A stretch of DNA of 64,000 nucleotides from Sphingobacterium multivorum. Lineage in GTDB: Bacteria > Bacteroidota > Bacteroidia > Sphingobacteriales > Sphingobacteriaceae. Position numbers and translations under genes: made by a program. Each line of letters opens with the position of its first letter. Within the stretch, counting starts at the first letter, position 1. Under the pieces are notes generated by a model. It was not told the origin of the DNA and made no database searches. It was given only the letters and a program-made list of their open reading frames with translations. Shown here one piece after another: positions 36,054 to 44,570 of this stretch. The DNA lies in assembly GCF_039511225.1 (NCBI RefSeq), contig NZ_CP154261.1:2046001-2110000 (forward strand), in the 5' to 3' direction.

Positions 36054-36587
36054 TTATTTTTCCGTCTTAAAAATGGAGTATAACGGAATATCATAATACC
36101 GGCCATCTTTCTTTAAATGTTGTTTTAACAGCGCTTCTTTTTTCATGCCTATTTTTTCCATGACTTTCCCCGAAGCCGGGTTATGGGGGAAGTAGGTCGC
36201 AAAGATTTTGTTAAAGTTTAACTCTTTAAATCCAAACTCAATGATTGCTTTTGCAGCTTCCGTGACATAACCATTATTCCAATAAGGAATAGCAATCCAG
36301 TATCCCAACTCAGCCTTGTCCGAGCCTTCATCATGCAGACCAATAGCTCCGATCAGTTTTTTATCTTTATTTCGAATAGCAAAAGTGAATCCTTTACGAT
36401 TGGCAAACGCTTCTTCGGCTAATTTAAGCCAATATTCAGCATCTTCTTTTCGGTATGGATAGGGAATATTTGAGGTAAAGTCCGAATAAACCTTGTCTTG
36501 CAGATAGTCTACAATCTGTGGAATATCAGTCGTTTCAATGGCGTTGAGAATGAGTCGTTCTGTCTCTAATTGTGGGAAATTTTTCAT
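36054..36587 (-). CDS. RimJ/RimL-type GNAT acetyltransferase
   Basis: A 177-residue protein with the whole RimJ/RimL pattern: PQLETERLILNAIETTD, then GAIGLHDEGSDKAELGYWIAIPYWNNGYVTEAAKAIIEFGF (acetyl-CoA site with W-x-NGYVTEA) and the ending ATYFPHNPASGKVMEKIGMKKEALLKQHLKKDGRYYDIPLYSI. It may acetylate a ribosomal or other N-terminus or a small amine. It precedes the PH-like gene closely. Confidence 0.9.
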   Translation of the reverse strand: MKNFPQLETERLILNAIETTDIPQIVDYLQDKVYSDFTSNIPYPYRKEDAEYWLKLAEEAFANRKGFTFAIRNKDKKLIGAIGLHDEGSDKAELGYWIAIPYWNNGYVTEAAKAIIEFGFKELNFNKIFATYFPHNPASGKVMEKIGMKKEALLKQHLKKDGRYYDIPLYSIFKTEK

Positions 36588-36742
36588 TTGATTAAGTCTT
36601 CAATATGGCTAAAATGAAATTACGGGTTACTTAGTTTTTATAAATGTAGGGAAGTTTTATGAGATTCTTTTCCTTATATTTTTATCGTCCTCCCTTATAA
36701 TCGCACAAGTCAAATAATGCATAACGGTTTAAAGAATAGATA

Positions 36743-37140
36743 TTAAGAGCTAGATTCTTTACTTTCAATTGGATGACTTTCTAACAGCTCGATACGCCCT
36801 TCAATAATCAGCAAATAAAAGTTTTCGAAACAATCCTGATAGATCTTTTGCTCCAATGATTTTATTTCCTCAAAGAGACGTTCTTTCGCCACAGCAGCGT
36901 AACATATCTCATTTTTTGATGCTGTTATCGTTTCTTGGCAGGGCGTATCGTGAAGCTGTTTGTACAGGTCGCCTAAATCTGAAATGTCTTCACTGCGATG
37001 GTAGAAAGGTGAAACCACACCCAAAAGTCTTCTTGATTTTTATAGGGATGAGGTAATAATTGAACCGACGTATTTCTAAATAGATCTCCCGGATGCTTCT
37101 TATAACGGAAATGAGTGGCTGTGGTCTTTAAACTATTCAT
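36743..37140 (-). pseudogene. frameshift-split gene, unknown family
   Basis: On the minus strand a frame from the ATG at 37140-37138 gives 55 protein-like residues (MNSLKTTATHFRYKKHPGD…EDFWVWF) before TAG at 36973-36975. The adjacent +1 frame runs on from the same area to 36743 with another 90 residues of good composition (…YHRSEDISDLGDLYKQL…AAVAKERLFEEIKSLEQKIY…) but has only a TTG as possible start. The two halves meet between about 36990 and 37020, near runs of TTT. One base gained would explain it; a sequencing error or programmed shift are alternatives. Joined length would be about 130 residues. Family not recognised. Confidence 0.5.
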
Positions 37141-37335
37141 AAAGCTAATTTGTCTGTAGGTTTACAAAAAATAATTCAAGAATAAAGATATCATCTTAAA
37201 TATCGGTATTTTTTTAGTATTAAAAATTTACTAGTGTTAAAACTAATTGGATGTAATATGATACAGAATGGACACAATAACGAAGCTCCACCGATCTATT
37301 CTGCTAAAAGAATACATGGATTTAATATTATACTA

Positions 37336-37986
37336 TTAGCCCCAGAGAATTCTGATGAGAACGGATATTGTGAATACAAATAATCCGATATAGAATATGT
37401 TTGTCCCATGTTTTCTGTCATGATCAGAGTAAGAAAATATCCGTTCACCAGTCGGAAGACTCTTTTTAGAACTAAACAACATATACCCGATTGCAATGCC
37501 TAAAAGTCCACCTAGAAGGGCTGAAATATAGCCAAAAATAATCCAATACTTCTGTTGTGGTTCCGGTTCCCGTAGTTGCATGAGCCGCTCATGTTTCAAA
37601 AGATCAAGTTTTTCCTGATCAATCTCTTTCCCTCTTTTTAATAAAATTTCTCTGGCAAGCGCATAGTCCAATTTGTTCCATTCATCGGGTTTTTGCAGGA
37701 TTTCGAAAAGCTCTTCGTCGGAAAATTGGTACAGGTAGTGGTCATCTTCAACCAGTGGGAGAGACTGCATTTCCTGCTCTTCTAAAATAGATTCTGCATT
37801 TGCGAAATTGGCGGGGTCTATTTGAATCTCATATTGGTGTCCTACCGTATTTCCAGAAAATGTAATATCCACAGGGGGTAGATTATCAGCCAACCGCGTT
37901 TTTACATCTCTATCCGAAAGTAGCTGATGACATTCCTGAGCTTCCTCTAAGCTAGTAAACCTTTTTAATACGATATAGTTATCCAT
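37336..37986 (-). CDS. DUF2007-like signal-transducing protein with C-terminal membrane helices
   Basis: Starting at 37986 (MDNYIVLKRFTSLEEAQECHQLLSDRDV…) gives 216 residues and the natural beginning of a DUF2007 domain; a start at 38037 would add 17 residues. The domain covers about 1-75 (ending in NFANAESILEE). A charged helix region follows, then two membrane helices (about 155-175 YWIIFGYISALLGGLLGIAIGYML and 195-214 IFYIGLFVFTISVLIRIL). DUF2007 resembles a degenerate PII-type sensor; what this one senses is unknown. Confidence 0.72.
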   Translation of the reverse strand: MDNYIVLKRFTSLEEAQECHQLLSDRDVKTRLADNLPPVDITFSGNTVGHQYEIQIDPANFANAESILEEQEMQSLPLVEDDHYLYQFSDEELFEILQKPDEWNKLDYALAREILLKRGKEIDQEKLDLLKHERLMQLREPEPQQKYWIIFGYISALLGGLLGIAIGYMLFSSKKSLPTGERIFSYSDHDRKHGTNIFYIGLFVFTISVLIRILWG

Positions 37987-38246
37987 ATGATCAATTATTT
38001 TTTTAATACCTGTATTTATGACCATTCGACAGCCCAATGCCTTTGTGCAATCTTGGCTATTTGCCGTAACAGTTGCTGCAAAAATCGGACGTGAATGTGT
38101 GAAACAGCGGATTAATTTATGTAGTGTTTTTTTGAATAAAGTTAATAAAGCCAGTTTGATACTTTTCAGCTTAAAGATAGTAAAATCATATCCGATTTTA
38201 TATGAACAACAAAAGAATCCTATCTATATAAGATGAATAAAGTTTG

Positions 38247-38282
38247 ATTCGTCACATTTTTGGTGGGATTCATCACATTTTT
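38247..38282 (+). promoter_or_regulatory. direct repeats 21 bp apart, candidate LytTR binding site
   Basis: ATTCGTCACATTTTT (38247-38261) and ATTCATCACATTTTT (38268-38282) differ at one base and repeat with a period of 21 bp, two helical turns. LytTR-type regulators bind exactly such paired direct repeats. The site is 50 bp upstream of the kinase start. The rest of the 346-bp spacer holds no supported gene. Confidence 0.55.
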
Positions 38283-38332
38283 CTGTATTATGTTTTCATT
38301 TCAGTTAATATTGTCTTATCAAAACCAATAAC

Positions 38333-39838
38333 ATGAAATTGAAAGACGTAAGAAAAATAGAATTTTGGATGGCTACTATTGTATTTCTCGCTGTTGTTTA
38401 TGCTTTGCTTGTTGATACAAACAATCGGGATGATAGTGGTATGCATAACTATTTCATTGGTCAGAAAATAAACTACTCCTATTTTTTTAATTTTTTTGTT
38501 CCTAAGTTTAGCTATTATCTGCTTCTATATTTGATGTTTCTCGCATTAAATTTTGTTCTTATTCCTGCGCTCATCAATAAAAAAAGGGAGTTGTTGAATT
38601 ATTCATTACTAGCTGCTCTGATCTTGATATCCGGACTGATTTTAGGTGTATGCCGGACTTATAGCCATACCTATGAGCTTATAGATTTTGATAGTATTCA
38701 AAGAGGCTATAATAGCATGTTTTTTAAGTCCTTAACACAAGCAGTTCTATGGACAATTGTAATTTCTCTATACACCTGCATGCAATTTTTGATCAGCTAT
38801 CTGCTTAAAAACAGGGTTGAAAACCCGGCTATACAAAAGCAGCTAAAAATGGATTTGGCCTTTGGAATTGGCTTTTGGTTTATCGGATTGTTTTTTTTGA
38901 TCATATCTCACTCGCATTACCAACTTTCGGTGTTATGGACTTTGGTCGTGTTGTCTGCGGTTGGTATCGTAATCTATTCCTTATACTATTTGTTGCCAAA
39001 ATTACATGAAAAACAAAAGAAATTCCGCGACTTCTTTTGGATTATCGCTGCGGTGAGTTTGGTTTTAGTTATACCATTAAGCATATTGGCCCTATTCTTC
39101 TTTAACCAGAACGGTGAAGTGATCTTTATCGTTGCCATGTTTCATTTACCCACGCAATTATTGGTTAGCGTTCCGCTTTCCTGGTTTCTCTTTAAAAAAC
39201 GTCTAATGCGTCACAACGAAATTGCCTCCTTACGTACGGAGCTCGGTCAGTCGGACGCAAATCTGACTTTTCTGAAATCCCAAATAAACCCACACTTTTT
39301 ATTTAATGCCCTAAACACATTGTATGGCACGGCATTACAGGAAAAAGCCGAACGGACAGGGGAGGGAATTCAGCGATTGGGCGATATGATGCGGTTTATG
39401 CTCCATGAAAATACGCAAGATAAAATCTCGTTGACGCGTGAAATAGAATACCTGAATAATTACATCGCTTTACAGACCCTGCGGACTTCGATGTCAGACA
39501 AGATTACCATTACAACGGAAATTGAAGAGCAGTTTGAAAATTATCAAATTACACCGATGTTGCTTATACCCTTCGTTGAGAATGCGTTTAAGCATGGTAT
39601 AAGCCTTCAGAAATCGTCTTATATTAAAATCTCCTTGCAAGTGCGGGACCAGGTTTTGTTTTTCGATGTGAGTAATAGCATTAATCCGAAAAGTGATCGT
39701 GATCCCGAAAAACTAAAAAGTGGTGTCGGTTTGGAGAATGTACGCCAACGTCTTTCATTGCTATATCGAGATCGACATGAACTGATGATACGTGAAAATG
39801 CCAATGAGTTTTTTGTCCATTTAACATTACATCTTTAG
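38333..39838 (+). CDS. LytS-type sensor histidine kinase
   Basis: A 501-residue protein. The first 290 residues hold about eight membrane helices with no recognisable periplasmic sensor. The kinase part has the His_kinase motif SQINPHFLFNALNTL with H321, a downstream RLGDMMRFMLHE, and the ATPase N-box LIPFVENAFKHGI with GVGLENVRQRL as the G-box. It is followed by a thioredoxin-like gene and a LytTR response regulator on the same strand, its evident partner. Direct repeats in front suggest autoregulation. Confidence 0.9.
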   Translation: MKLKDVRKIEFWMATIVFLAVVYALLVDTNNRDDSGMHNYFIGQKINYSYFFNFFVPKFSYYLLLYLMFLALNFVLIPALINKKRELLNYSLLAALILISGLILGVCRTYSHTYELIDFDSIQRGYNSMFFKSLTQAVLWTIVISLYTCMQFLISYLLKNRVENPAIQKQLKMDLAFGIGFWFIGLFFLIISHSHYQLSVLWTLVVLSAVGIVIYSLYYLLPKLHEKQKKFRDFFWIIAAVSLVLVIPLSILALFFFNQNGEVIFIVAMFHLPTQLLVSVPLSWFLFKKRLMRHNEIASLRTELGQSDANLTFLKSQINPHFLFNALNTLYGTALQEKAERTGEGIQRLGDMMRFMLHENTQDKISLTREIEYLNNYIALQTLRTSMSDKITITTEIEEQFENYQITPMLLIPFVENAFKHGISLQKSSYIKISLQVRDQVLFFDVSNSINPKSDRDPEKLKSGVGLENVRQRLSLLYRDRHELMIRENANEFFVHLTLHL

Positions 39839-39866
39839 ATCTAACTCGTGTCATTTACATCTAACT
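39839..39866 (+). promoter_or_regulatory. direct repeats ATCTAACT before the thioredoxin-like gene
   Basis: ATCTAACT at 39839-39846 and 39859-39866, a 20-bp period, each followed by a CATT box (GTGTCATT, GTTCCATT) that resembles the TCACATTT of the kinase-gene repeats. A possible second binding site of the LytTR regulator, weaker than the first. Confidence 0.35.
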
Positions 39867-39925
39867 AGTTCCATTATTTTTTATTCCATAATTCACCTGA
39901 TTTATTGGTTCCTTAATTAACAGCA

Positions 39926-41422
39926 ATGAAAAAAACAGTTATTTTTTTGCTTATGACCTTGTTTTGTCTAAGCAGCTATGCTCAGTTTAAATTGAGCGGT
40001 AAGATTCGGAATTATGATCCAAACAAGGCCTTGGAAATCAATATTCCTCCTATTTTCGGTTTTTATAAAGAAAATTCGAAACGGATACCCGTTGCCAGCG
40101 ATGGCACATTTGAGGTCGCACTGCCAATAACGACCCGAAAATCCGCGACTCTAAATTACAGCGGTGTATTTCAAACCTTGTTATTAAGCCCCGGTAAAGA
40201 TCTTATCCTGAATTTAACCGATAGTACTATCGTATTTACATACGGTAGTGCTTTGACAGAAAATAAAATTATACAGCAAATAAAACACGATGAAGTGCCT
40301 TTTTTTATGAAGGCCCCGAACTTAAATAATCTTGCTAAATGCTCTTTGGCTCAGTTGAGACAGCAAGTGTTAATTCCCTGTTTAGCGGATTGCAATCAAA
40401 TAAATAAAGTGATCCAAACTAGCCCATTGTCTACCCAACTAAAAAACTATATTCGTACTGAGTTTTACGCGCAACGAATGAACCATCTGAATGATTTTGC
40501 CCGTGTCGCTGAATTGCCAAAGTCTACTGCAGATAGTTTAGTTCTAGCGCTGTTTGGAAAAGCATCTATTAATTTACAGGATGACTTTGGAGGCCCCTCT
40601 TTTTATTCTTTCCTTGACAATTACATACGTTATCTGGAAACGAAAGCATTTGTTAAGATTCGGGCCGAGAAAATTCCGTCAAGTGAGCCTATTCCTTATT
40701 TCGGAATCAGCCTAGACAGTGCAAATAGATTAATGACGATCTACAGTAAAGATTACTGGCGGTTTATTGGTGCTTTAAATAATTTTTCCAAGCCTATCGT
40801 AGAAAAATACAATTTTCAGCAATTGGTCAATCTATATCATGACAGAGACTTACCACATTTAAAAGCATTGGCACGGGCACATTGGAAGATATTTCCAACA
40901 GATAAGCATAGACCGCTGATTGAAAGCTATATTGCTAATCTTGACGCTCTTTTGGTAGCGAATAAGCAGAACAAACAGATCCGGTTGATTGAAGATGATC
41001 AACCTATTTCGTCGATCTACGACCTGATTGCCGAATTGAAGGGAAAAGTGGTCTATTTGGATGTTTGGGGAACCTGGTGTGGTCCTTGTAAGTTTGAATT
41101 GAAATATACACCCGAACTGAAGAAAAGATATATGGATAAAGATATTGCCTTCGTTTATTTGGATATGGATGAAGACCATCGCGATCAGGACTGGAAAGAC
41201 TTTATTCGAGTCAACAATTTAACCGGAATCCATTTACGTAAAAATAGGAAACAGATTGAGCCCCTTTGGAAAGAATTGCTGCTAAATGCAAAAGACAAAG
41301 CTGAATATTATCCGCAATATTTTATATTTGATAAAACAGGAAAATTAGTTGTGGAAAAGGCACTTCGACCAAGTAATGGAAAACAACTGTATGACCAACT
41401 AGATCAGATTTTAAACCAATAA
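39926..41422 (+). CDS. secreted TlpA-like thioredoxin protein inside a two-component locus
   Basis: A 498-residue exported protein (signal about 1-19, SYAQF). The first 110 residues form a beta-rich domain (FKLSGKIRNYDPNKALEINIPP…), a helical middle follows, and the thioredoxin domain occupies about 360-498: GKVVYLDVWGTWCGPCKFELKYTPELKKRY, active site WCGPC, and YYPQYFIFDKTGKLV with the cis-Pro. It lies between the LytS kinase gene (88 bp upstream) and the LytTR regulator gene (5 bp downstream), so its redox action may be tied to that signalling system. Target unknown. Confidence 0.85.
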   Translation: MKKTVIFLLMTLFCLSSYAQFKLSGKIRNYDPNKALEINIPPIFGFYKENSKRIPVASDGTFEVALPITTRKSATLNYSGVFQTLLLSPGKDLILNLTDSTIVFTYGSALTENKIIQQIKHDEVPFFMKAPNLNNLAKCSLAQLRQQVLIPCLADCNQINKVIQTSPLSTQLKNYIRTEFYAQRMNHLNDFARVAELPKSTADSLVLALFGKASINLQDDFGGPSFYSFLDNYIRYLETKAFVKIRAEKIPSSEPIPYFGISLDSANRLMTIYSKDYWRFIGALNNFSKPIVEKYNFQQLVNLYHDRDLPHLKALARAHWKIFPTDKHRPLIESYIANLDALLVANKQNKQIRLIEDDQPISSIYDLIAELKGKVVYLDVWGTWCGPCKFELKYTPELKKRYMDKDIAFVYLDMDEDHRDQDWKDFIRVNNLTGIHLRKNRKQIEPLWKELLLNAKDKAEYYPQYFIFDKTGKLVVEKALRPSNGKQLYDQLDQILNQ

Positions 41423-41427
41423 TTGCT

Positions 41428-42102
41428 ATGATTGCCATCGCGATAGATGATGAACCTGTAGCACTGCAGGTCATTGAACACCTTATAGCTAGAGTCCCTT
41501 TTATTGATTTAAAAAGTACATTTACGGATGCATTTATGGCGATTGATTATCTCCAGAAGGAGCAGGTGGACCTTATTTTCTTAGATATAAAAATGCCCGA
41601 TATCTCAGGCATAGAGTTTCTGCGGAGTTTGAATACATCGCCAATGGTGATTTTTACAACGGCTTATTCTGAGCATGCGTTATTGAGCTTCGAACTCGAT
41701 GCAATTGATTACTTGCTTAAACCATTTTCTATGAGCAGGTTTTTGAAAGCCTGCAACAAAGCCAGCGAATTGTATGGTCTTCGGGCAAAAAAGCTGGAGC
41801 CTATCAAAGACTACCTGTTCGTCAAAGATGGTTATGAACATGTTAAAGTTGAGTTCGACCGTATCCTGTATATTGAAGCATCAGGCAATTACACCCAAAT
41901 ACATTTGAGCGATAAGTGCGTTAGCTCCAGAATTACCATTACCGAGCTGCTGGAATTACTCCCGAAGAGTGAATTTGTTCGTTGCCATAGAGCATTTATC
42001 GTCGCACGAAGTAAACTGATTAAGTTCGATAAAACCCAAATTTGGGTAGCAGACCGGGTTATTCCCATTGGAAAAACATACACTGAATTGAAATTATATT
42101 AA
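41428..42102 (+). CDS. LytTR-family response regulator
   Basis: A 224-residue protein: receiver domain 1-115 with acidic pair D7/D8, phosphorylated D53 in IFLDIKMPD, T in FTTAYS and K in LLKPF; LytTR DNA-binding domain about 128-224 (DYLFVKDGYEHVKVEFDRILYIEASGNYTQIHL…FVRCHRAFIVARSKL). It is the evident partner of the LytS kinase encoded two genes upstream. LytTR domains bind direct repeats with 21-bp period, such as those found before the kinase gene. Confidence 0.93.
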   Translation: MIAIAIDDEPVALQVIEHLIARVPFIDLKSTFTDAFMAIDYLQKEQVDLIFLDIKMPDISGIEFLRSLNTSPMVIFTTAYSEHALLSFELDAIDYLLKPFSMSRFLKACNKASELYGLRAKKLEPIKDYLFVKDGYEHVKVEFDRILYIEASGNYTQIHLSDKCVSSRITITELLELLPKSEFVRCHRAFIVARSKLIKFDKTQIWVADRVIPIGKTYTELKLY

Positions 42103-42204
42103 TTGACGCGTTTTTTGATAAATCAAAGCTGATTAGAAAGTAGGGAAGGAGCTGCGCTGTCAAAAGGTTAAGGGAGCGTGTTTATGTTTTTAAGATAAAT
42201 TTAA

Positions 42205-42212
42205 TACTTTTG
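42205..42212 (+). promoter_or_regulatory. -7 element of the RNA-repair genes
   Basis: TACTTTTG fits TAnnTTTG, about 154 bp before the ligase ATG; transcription would start near 42217. A clear TTG -33 element is not seen. The leader of about 150 nt contains the hairpin at 42288. Confidence 0.45.
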
Positions 42213-42287
42213 TAGCAATAGATCATTAGTGTTGTCAATTTTTAAAATTTAAAGTCATGTAATGCATTGTCGATATTTAGGAAAAAA

Positions 42288-42318
42288 GTAAACAATGGGA
42301 TTTACCCGATTTGTTTAC
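42288..42318 (+). repeat. hairpin in the leader of the RNA-repair operon
   Basis: GTAAACAA pairs with TTGTTTAC, and inside it GGG with CCC. It lies 48 bp before the ATG and is followed within 20 bp by a short T run (ATTTTTTAG). It could be an attenuator or a protein- or RNA-binding structure. Confidence 0.5.
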
Positions 42319-42365
42319 CCTATACCTATGTCTTCAATTTTTTAGTATGGATTTAAATTTTAAAA

Positions 42366-43064
42366 ATGGAATCAACAAAATATGGTCGTACCTATCATTT
42401 CCCATTTTCGCCAGGGACAAGCAGCGACGATCGTTTTAATCAACATTATTGGATGGATATACAATCTTTCCATAAACTGTTATTTACAGAAAAATTAGAT
42501 GGTGAAAATAATTGCCTTTCACGGCGTGGAGTATTTTCACGATCCCATGCAGCTCCAACCACGTCGCCATGGACGGCTCAGCTTCGGGAGCATTGGTCCA
42601 GATTAAAAAACGATCTGGATGATTTGGAGTTTTTTGGTGAAAATCTTTATGCTGTGCATTCGATCGAGTATCTGCAACTTGAACACTATTATTATGTTTT
42701 TGCTGCTCGAATTAAAGATCAGTGGCTTTCATGGGAAGAAGTTACTTTTTATGCCAGTTTATTTGATTTGCCGACCGTACCTGTTTTGAAACTCGCAAAG
42801 GTAAAGGATTTGACCGAGTTCGACCTTCGGTGTTCGGTCGAAAATTTGGCCAAGCAGTCTTCTATATTTGCATCGGTTGATCCTAAAACTGGCAAAGCAT
42901 GTACGATGGAAGGGATAGTCTGCAGGAATGCCGACACGTATGCTGTCAGCGAATTTCAGCATAATGTTTTTAAATATGTTAGAAAAGGACATGTGCAGAC
43001 CGACGAACATTGGACAAAATCATGGCATAGAGCAAAAATGATTTGGGAAAGGAGGGATTATTAA
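42366..43064 (+). CDS. RNA ligase (ATP-dependent)
   Basis: A 232-residue nucleotidyltransferase. Motif I is EKLDGEN with the adenylated lysine at K43; motif III-like FFGENLY (about 97-103), motif IV MEGIVCR (about 180) and motif V FKYVRKG (about 201) follow in order. The length fits a core RNA ligase without a large C-terminal domain. It would join the 3'-OH and 5'-phosphate RNA ends prepared by the HD-Pnk encoded next; the genes overlap by one base (TAATG). The leader has its own promoter and a stem-loop. Confidence 0.88.
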   Translation: MESTKYGRTYHFPFSPGTSSDDRFNQHYWMDIQSFHKLLFTEKLDGENNCLSRRGVFSRSHAAPTTSPWTAQLREHWSRLKNDLDDLEFFGENLYAVHSIEYLQLEHYYYVFAARIKDQWLSWEEVTFYASLFDLPTVPVLKLAKVKDLTEFDLRCSVENLAKQSSIFASVDPKTGKACTMEGIVCRNADTYAVSEFQHNVFKYVRKGHVQTDEHWTKSWHRAKMIWERRDY

Positions 43065-44173
43065 TGGAATGGACAATAGCAATAAATAAGGATTGGTCGG
43101 CTTTAGCGAAGCAATTTTCTTGGGTCAGGGATATGGAACAGGTGCAGCAAGATCCTTTGCATCATGCAGAAGGGAATGTCGCGATTCATACCCAAATGGT
43201 CTTACAGCAACTTGAAGCGTTGCCTGAATATCGGAATCTGGATTACCAAAAGCAGGAGCTCCTCTGGGCTTCGGCTTTATTGCATGATGTCGAAAAGAGA
43301 TCGACGACAATTGTCGCTGCAGATGGTCGCATCAGTTCACCGAATCATGCCAAAAAAGGAGCACAGACCGCACGGGAGATTTTATTCCGTGATGTGGAGA
43401 CCCCTTTTGCATTACGGGAGGAAATTGTCGCATTGGTACGCTATCATGGCTTGCCATTATGGTTGATGGAAAAAGCCGATCCGATGAAGAGCGCCTTGGA
43501 AGCGTCACTATGTGTCAATATGAGCCAACTCAAGTTGTTGGCTGAAGCCGATGCTAAAGGAAGGTGTTGTGGCGATTTGGATGCTTTGCTCTATGCATTG
43601 GATATGTTCGAACTGTATAGCAAAGAGATTGGCTGCTGGGATGCCACGCGTTCTTTTTTGTCTGAAAATGCACGATTTACATATTTTAATGGAAACGATA
43701 GTTATGTTGATTATGTGCCTTTTGATACATTCAAATCCACGGTGACTGTACTTTCAGGTTTGCCGGGAATGGGTAAAGATTATCAGATTTTAGCAATGAA
43801 TACCGACCTCCCCATTATTAGTCTGGACGACATCAGACGCAAGTACCGCATTGATCCGACCGATAAAAAGAGAAACGGATGGGTTGTGCAGGAAGCAAAA
43901 AAGCAGGCAAAAAAATACTTGCGCTGCGGACAGGATTTTATCTGGAATGCCACCAATATAACTTCACTGATGCGAAAACAATTGATCGATCTCTTCGTCA
44001 GCTATCAAGCCTATGTGAAATTGTTGTACGTTGAAAAACCCTACAAGATTTGGCGCACGCAGAATAACGATCGGGAGTACCCACTGCCAGATGCTGTCTT
44101 GGATAAAATGCTCCATAATTTGGAAGTTCCGCAGTTGACAGAGGCGCATGAGGTTCACTACATTACGGAATAG
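43064..44173 (+). CDS. HD-Pnk, RNA end-healing phosphoesterase and polynucleotide kinase
   Basis: About 369 residues from the ATG at 43064, which overlaps the ligase stop and follows GGAGGG; a start at 43043 is open but less likely. The N-terminal HD phosphohydrolase has HxxE-type metal motifs with LLHDVEKRS (about 71) and NHAKKGAQTA. The kinase part has the P-loop LSGLPGMGKD (about 228-237), SLDDIRRK and the C-terminal R-x-NNDREYPLP motif of Pnk lids. An enzyme of this architecture, from Runella slithyformis, has 2',3'-phosphoesterase and 5'-kinase activities. With the ligase it forms a healing-and-sealing pair. Confidence 0.87.
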   Translation: MEWTIAINKDWSALAKQFSWVRDMEQVQQDPLHHAEGNVAIHTQMVLQQLEALPEYRNLDYQKQELLWASALLHDVEKRSTTIVAADGRISSPNHAKKGAQTAREILFRDVETPFALREEIVALVRYHGLPLWLMEKADPMKSALEASLCVNMSQLKLLAEADAKGRCCGDLDALLYALDMFELYSKEIGCWDATRSFLSENARFTYFNGNDSYVDYVPFDTFKSTVTVLSGLPGMGKDYQILAMNTDLPIISLDDIRRKYRIDPTDKKRNGWVVQEAKKQAKKYLRCGQDFIWNATNITSLMRKQLIDLFVSYQAYVKLLYVEKPYKIWRTQNNDREYPLPDAVLDKMLHNLEVPQLTEAHEVHYITE

Positions 44174-44570
44174 ATGGCGCTTTTGAGCAGGAGATTGCGG
44201 CTTTGTAGATTGGTTTTACAGATTAAGTAAATAAAGTACGAAAAGTTCGAATTTTACGTTAGTATAGTAAGGATGTTTTCTGATATAACCGTATTGGATA
44301 CCATAAATGCAAATCAGCCCGCCTATTTTAATGGCGGGCTGATTTTCTTTCAGCATCCTTTTTTAGGAACACTACTCACAATTTTCAGTTATGTCTTCAA
44401 TTTTGACATCAAGATGGACATAAGCTCCTTTTCTTTGATATCGATGACATCCATTACTTGAATTTATCTTCCCAGCCTTTGCCCTTCGAGCTTATTTGAA
44501 ATGGTGCAGCGTGTATTTTTTTTAATAAAATGAATGAGTAGCTTTGTTTGTACAATAAATTGACGGACTG
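44174..44570. other. 397-bp intergenic region with terminator
   Basis: Contains the intrinsic terminator at 44312 and otherwise no supported gene. Short minus-strand frames at 44395-44560 give protein-like but start-less peptides of 20-35 residues, too little to call. Confidence 0.4.
44312..44347 (+). terminator. intrinsic terminator after the RNA-repair operon
   Basis: Perfect 12-bp arms AATCAGCCCGCC and GGCGGGCTGATT around a 9-nt loop, followed by TTCTTT. It is 139 bp after the HD-Pnk stop and has the highest G+C content of the window's stems. Confidence 0.88.

Noticed and set aside
37258..37383. 41-codon plus-strand frame
   Set aside because: Antisense to the end of the DUF2007-like gene, no homology recognised, no promoter.
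38018..38236. 72-codon plus-strand frame before the LytS gene
   Set aside because: Lies in the upstream region of two divergent genes, with no conserved motif and no promoter; probably chance.
44273..44461. 62-codon plus-strand frame
   Set aside because: Reads straight through the strong terminator stem at 44312-44344, so it is unlikely to be coding.
44395..44560. Short minus-strand frames of 20-35 codons between the terminator and the Crp/Fnr gene
   Set aside because: Composition is plausible but starts are missing or TTG only, and several registers look equally good.
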